Assembly: GCA_003662205.1 (NCBI GenBank)
Contig: QMXQ01000099.1
Coordinates: 1 to 6,134 of the forward strand
Source of the DNA: Candidatus Bathyarchaeota archaeon
GTDB taxonomy: Archaea > Thermoproteota > Bathyarchaeia > TCS64
Direction: 5' to 3'
DNA length: 6,134 nt
Position numbers and translations under genes: made by a program. This document shows, in pieces, positions 4,528 through 6,134 of this stretch (within the stretch, counting starts at the first letter, position 1; every line of letters begins with the position of its first letter). The notes beneath the pieces are model-generated. The model was not told the origin of the DNA, did not search any database, and saw only the letters and a program-made list of their open reading frames with translations.

Positions 4528-6134
4528 ATGCTTTACGCCACCCTCGCCGAGACCTATGAGAGGCTGGAGGCCACCTCGAAGCGGCTGGAGATGACCGCGA
4601 TCCTCGCCGACCTCTTAAGGGAAGCAGAGCCGGAGGAGCTGGAGAAGGTCATCTACCTGACTCAGGGGAAGATCCACCCCGACTGGACGGGGGAGCCCGA
4701 GATCGGCATCGCCGAGAAGATGGCCATCGAAGCCATCGCCCGGGCGTCGGGCCTGAAAAAGGAGGAGGTAGCGGGGCTGATGGCGGAGACGGGGGACATC
4801 GGCTTCGCCGCCGAGAGGGCCCTGCAGGGGAAGAGGATAGGGAAGCTGGGCGGAAAGCGGCTGACCGTCTCCGACGTCTACAACGCCCTCGACCAGATAG
4901 CGAGGGAGTCCGGGAAGGGGAGCAGCGGCAGGAAGATGGACCGGCTGACCCGCCTCATCGTGGACGCCTCTCCCCTGGAGGCCCGCTACCTGACGAGGAC
5001 CGTGGTGGGGGCCCTGAGGCTCGGCGTGGGCGACATGACCATCCTCGACGCGCTGGCGCGGGCGTACACCGACTCGGCTGAGAACAGGGACATCCTTGAG
5101 AGGGCGTACAATCTCACCAGCGACCTCGGCTACGTCGCCCGGACCCTCGCCGAGTCGGGGCTGGAGACGCTGACGGACGTGAAGGCAGTCGTCGGCAAGC
5201 CCATAAGGATGATGCTCGCCCAGCGCCTCTCCACCCCCGAGGAGACCATCGAGAAGCTGAAGGGCCACTGCTCGGCGGAGTACAAGCTCGACGGCGAGCG
5301 CTTCCAGATCCACAAGAGGGGCGACGACATCCAGATCTTCTCCCGGCGCCTCGAGAACATCACCCACATGTACCCGGACGCGGTGGAGATGGCCCGAGCC
5401 CATGTCAAGGCGGAAGAGGCCATCATCGAGGGGGAAGCCGTGGCCATAGACCCCGAGACCGAGGAGCTGAGGCCCTTCCAGACCCTGATGCAGCGGCGCC
5501 GGAAGTACCGGATCAGAGAGATGATGGAGAAGTTCCCCGTCGCCGTCTTCCTCTTCGAGTGCCTCTACGCCGACGGCGAGGACCTCACTCTCAAACCCTA
5601 TCCGGTGCGTCGGAGGCGGCTCAAGGAGATCGTGGATGAGACGGATCGGTTCAAGCTGGTCCGGGCCCTGGAGACCGCGGACCCGGCCGAGCTAGAGAAG
5701 TTCTTCGAGGAGGCGATAGCCGACGGCTGCGAGGGGTTGGTGGTGAAGTCGACCGCCGACGACTCCATCTACAGGGCCGGCGCCCGCTCGTGGCTCTGGG
5801 TCAAGTTGAAGAGGAGCTACCAGAGCAAGATGGTGGAGCCCGTCGACCTCGTCGTGGTCGGCGCCTTCCACGGCCGGGGCAGGCGGGCCGGGAGCTACGG
5901 CGCGCTGCTGGCGGCCGTCTACGACCCCGACGCCGACGTGTTCAGGACCGTCTGCAAGGTTGGCTCCGGCTTCACCGACGAGGACCTGGCGAAGCTGCCG
6001 GGGATGCTGGAGGACTACCGGCGTGAGGACCGGCATCCGCGGGTCGACGCCCTCCTGGAGGCGGATGTCTGGTTCAGCCCGGGCCTCGTCATCGAGGTCC
6101 TCGGCGACGAGATCACCCTCAGCCCCATCCACAC
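4528..6134 (+). CDS. lig: ATP-dependent DNA ligase, archaeal type (3' end cut by window edge)
   Basis: 535 complete codons are present and the frame is still open at the right edge. The product seals nicks during replication and repair using a ligase-AMP intermediate. Residues 1 to about 215 are the helical DNA-binding domain, with family stretches ALRLGVGDMTILDALA and YNLTSDLGYVA. The adenylation domain has motif I EYKLDGER with the AMP-accepting lysine K253, motif III IIEGE (E301), motif IIIa FLFEC (E344), motif IV EGLVVKS (E402, K407) and motif V WLWVKLK (422-428, K426 and K428). The OB-fold begins near VVVGAFHGRGRRAGS. Archaeal enzymes are usually near 590-600 residues, so some 55-65 are missing, including motif VI, which normally carries an RFPR-type sequence. 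Everything visible looks intact. The ATG follows a good TATA box at the spacing seen for its neighbours. Confidence 0.96.
   Translation, partial: MLYATLAETYERLEATSKRLEMTAILADLLREAEPEELEKVIYLTQGKIHPDWTGEPEIGIAEKMAIEAIARASGLKKEEVAGLMAETGDIGFAAERALQGKRIGKLGGKRLTVSDVYNALDQIARESGKGSSGRKMDRLTRLIVDASPLEARYLTRTVVGALRLGVGDMTILDALARAYTDSAENRDILERAYNLTSDLGYVARTLAESGLETLTDVKAVVGKPIRMMLAQRLSTPEETIEKLKGHCSAEYKLDGERFQIHKRGDDIQIFSRRLENITHMYPDAVEMARAHVKAEEAIIEGEAVAIDPETEELRPFQTLMQRRRKYRIREMMEKFPVAVFLFECLYADGEDLTLKPYPVRRRRLKEIVDETDRFKLVRALETADPAELEKFFEEAIADGCEGLVVKSTADDSIYRAGARSWLWVKLKRSYQSKMVEPVDLVVVGAFHGRGRRAGSYGALLAAVYDPDADVFRTVCKVGSGFTDEDLAKLPGMLEDYRREDRHPRVDALLEADVWFSPGLVIEVLGDEITLSPIH

Noticed and set aside
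4615..5403. Minus-strand open frame (262 codons) inside the DNA ligase gene
   Set aside because: The ligase frame carries all expected domains through this stretch; the opposite frame shows only composition-driven openness.

Overview
The window reads as a GC-rich archaeal chromosome segment, packed with unrelated housekeeping and metabolic genes. The archaeal assignment rests on three things. There is a multidomain ATP-dependent DNA ligase of the archaeal type. Nearly every gene start has a TATA-like box about 30-37 bp upstream. Bacterial-type Shine-Dalgarno leaders are absent, which implies leaderless or very short-leader mRNAs. Codon use (frequent AGG and ATA with G/C-rich third positions) fits. 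I would guess a Thermoproteota-type lineage such as Bathyarchaeia, but the sequence does not settle this. No insertion sequence, CRISPR array, rRNA or tRNA was found.

Layout, left to right. The left edge holds the 5' end of a minus-strand gene that seems to encode an N-terminal membrane segment. Next, on the minus strand, come an M55-family D-aminopeptidase (140-982) ending at an oligo-T tract, and a very small zinc-ribbon protein (1025-1201). A divergent promoter region (1202-1335) separates these from a plus-strand PurN-type formyltransferase (1336-2151). That gene collides tail-to-tail, with a 4-nt overlap, with a minus-strand two-gene operon: a short arginine-deiminase-family amidinohydrolase (2607-3530), followed with no gap by a YbaK/ProX-type aminoacyl-tRNA deacylase-like protein (2148-2606). 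A second divergent promoter region (3531-3726) has a perfect 7-bp inverted repeat centred almost midway between the two TATA boxes. It leads to an unrecognised plus-strand protein with an HExxH motif (3727-4470). A short intergenic stretch with a clear TATA box then leads to the DNA ligase (4528 onward), which runs off the right edge without its last conserved motif.

The genes do not form one pathway. PurN points to folate-type one-carbon chemistry in purine synthesis, the deiminase to arginine or guanidino-compound breakdown, the YbaK-like protein to translation quality control, the M55 enzyme to turnover of D-amino-acid peptides, and the ligase to replication and repair. The least explained items are the HExxH protein, the deiminase/deacylase pair, the small zinc ribbon, and the symmetric element in the divergent promoter region.
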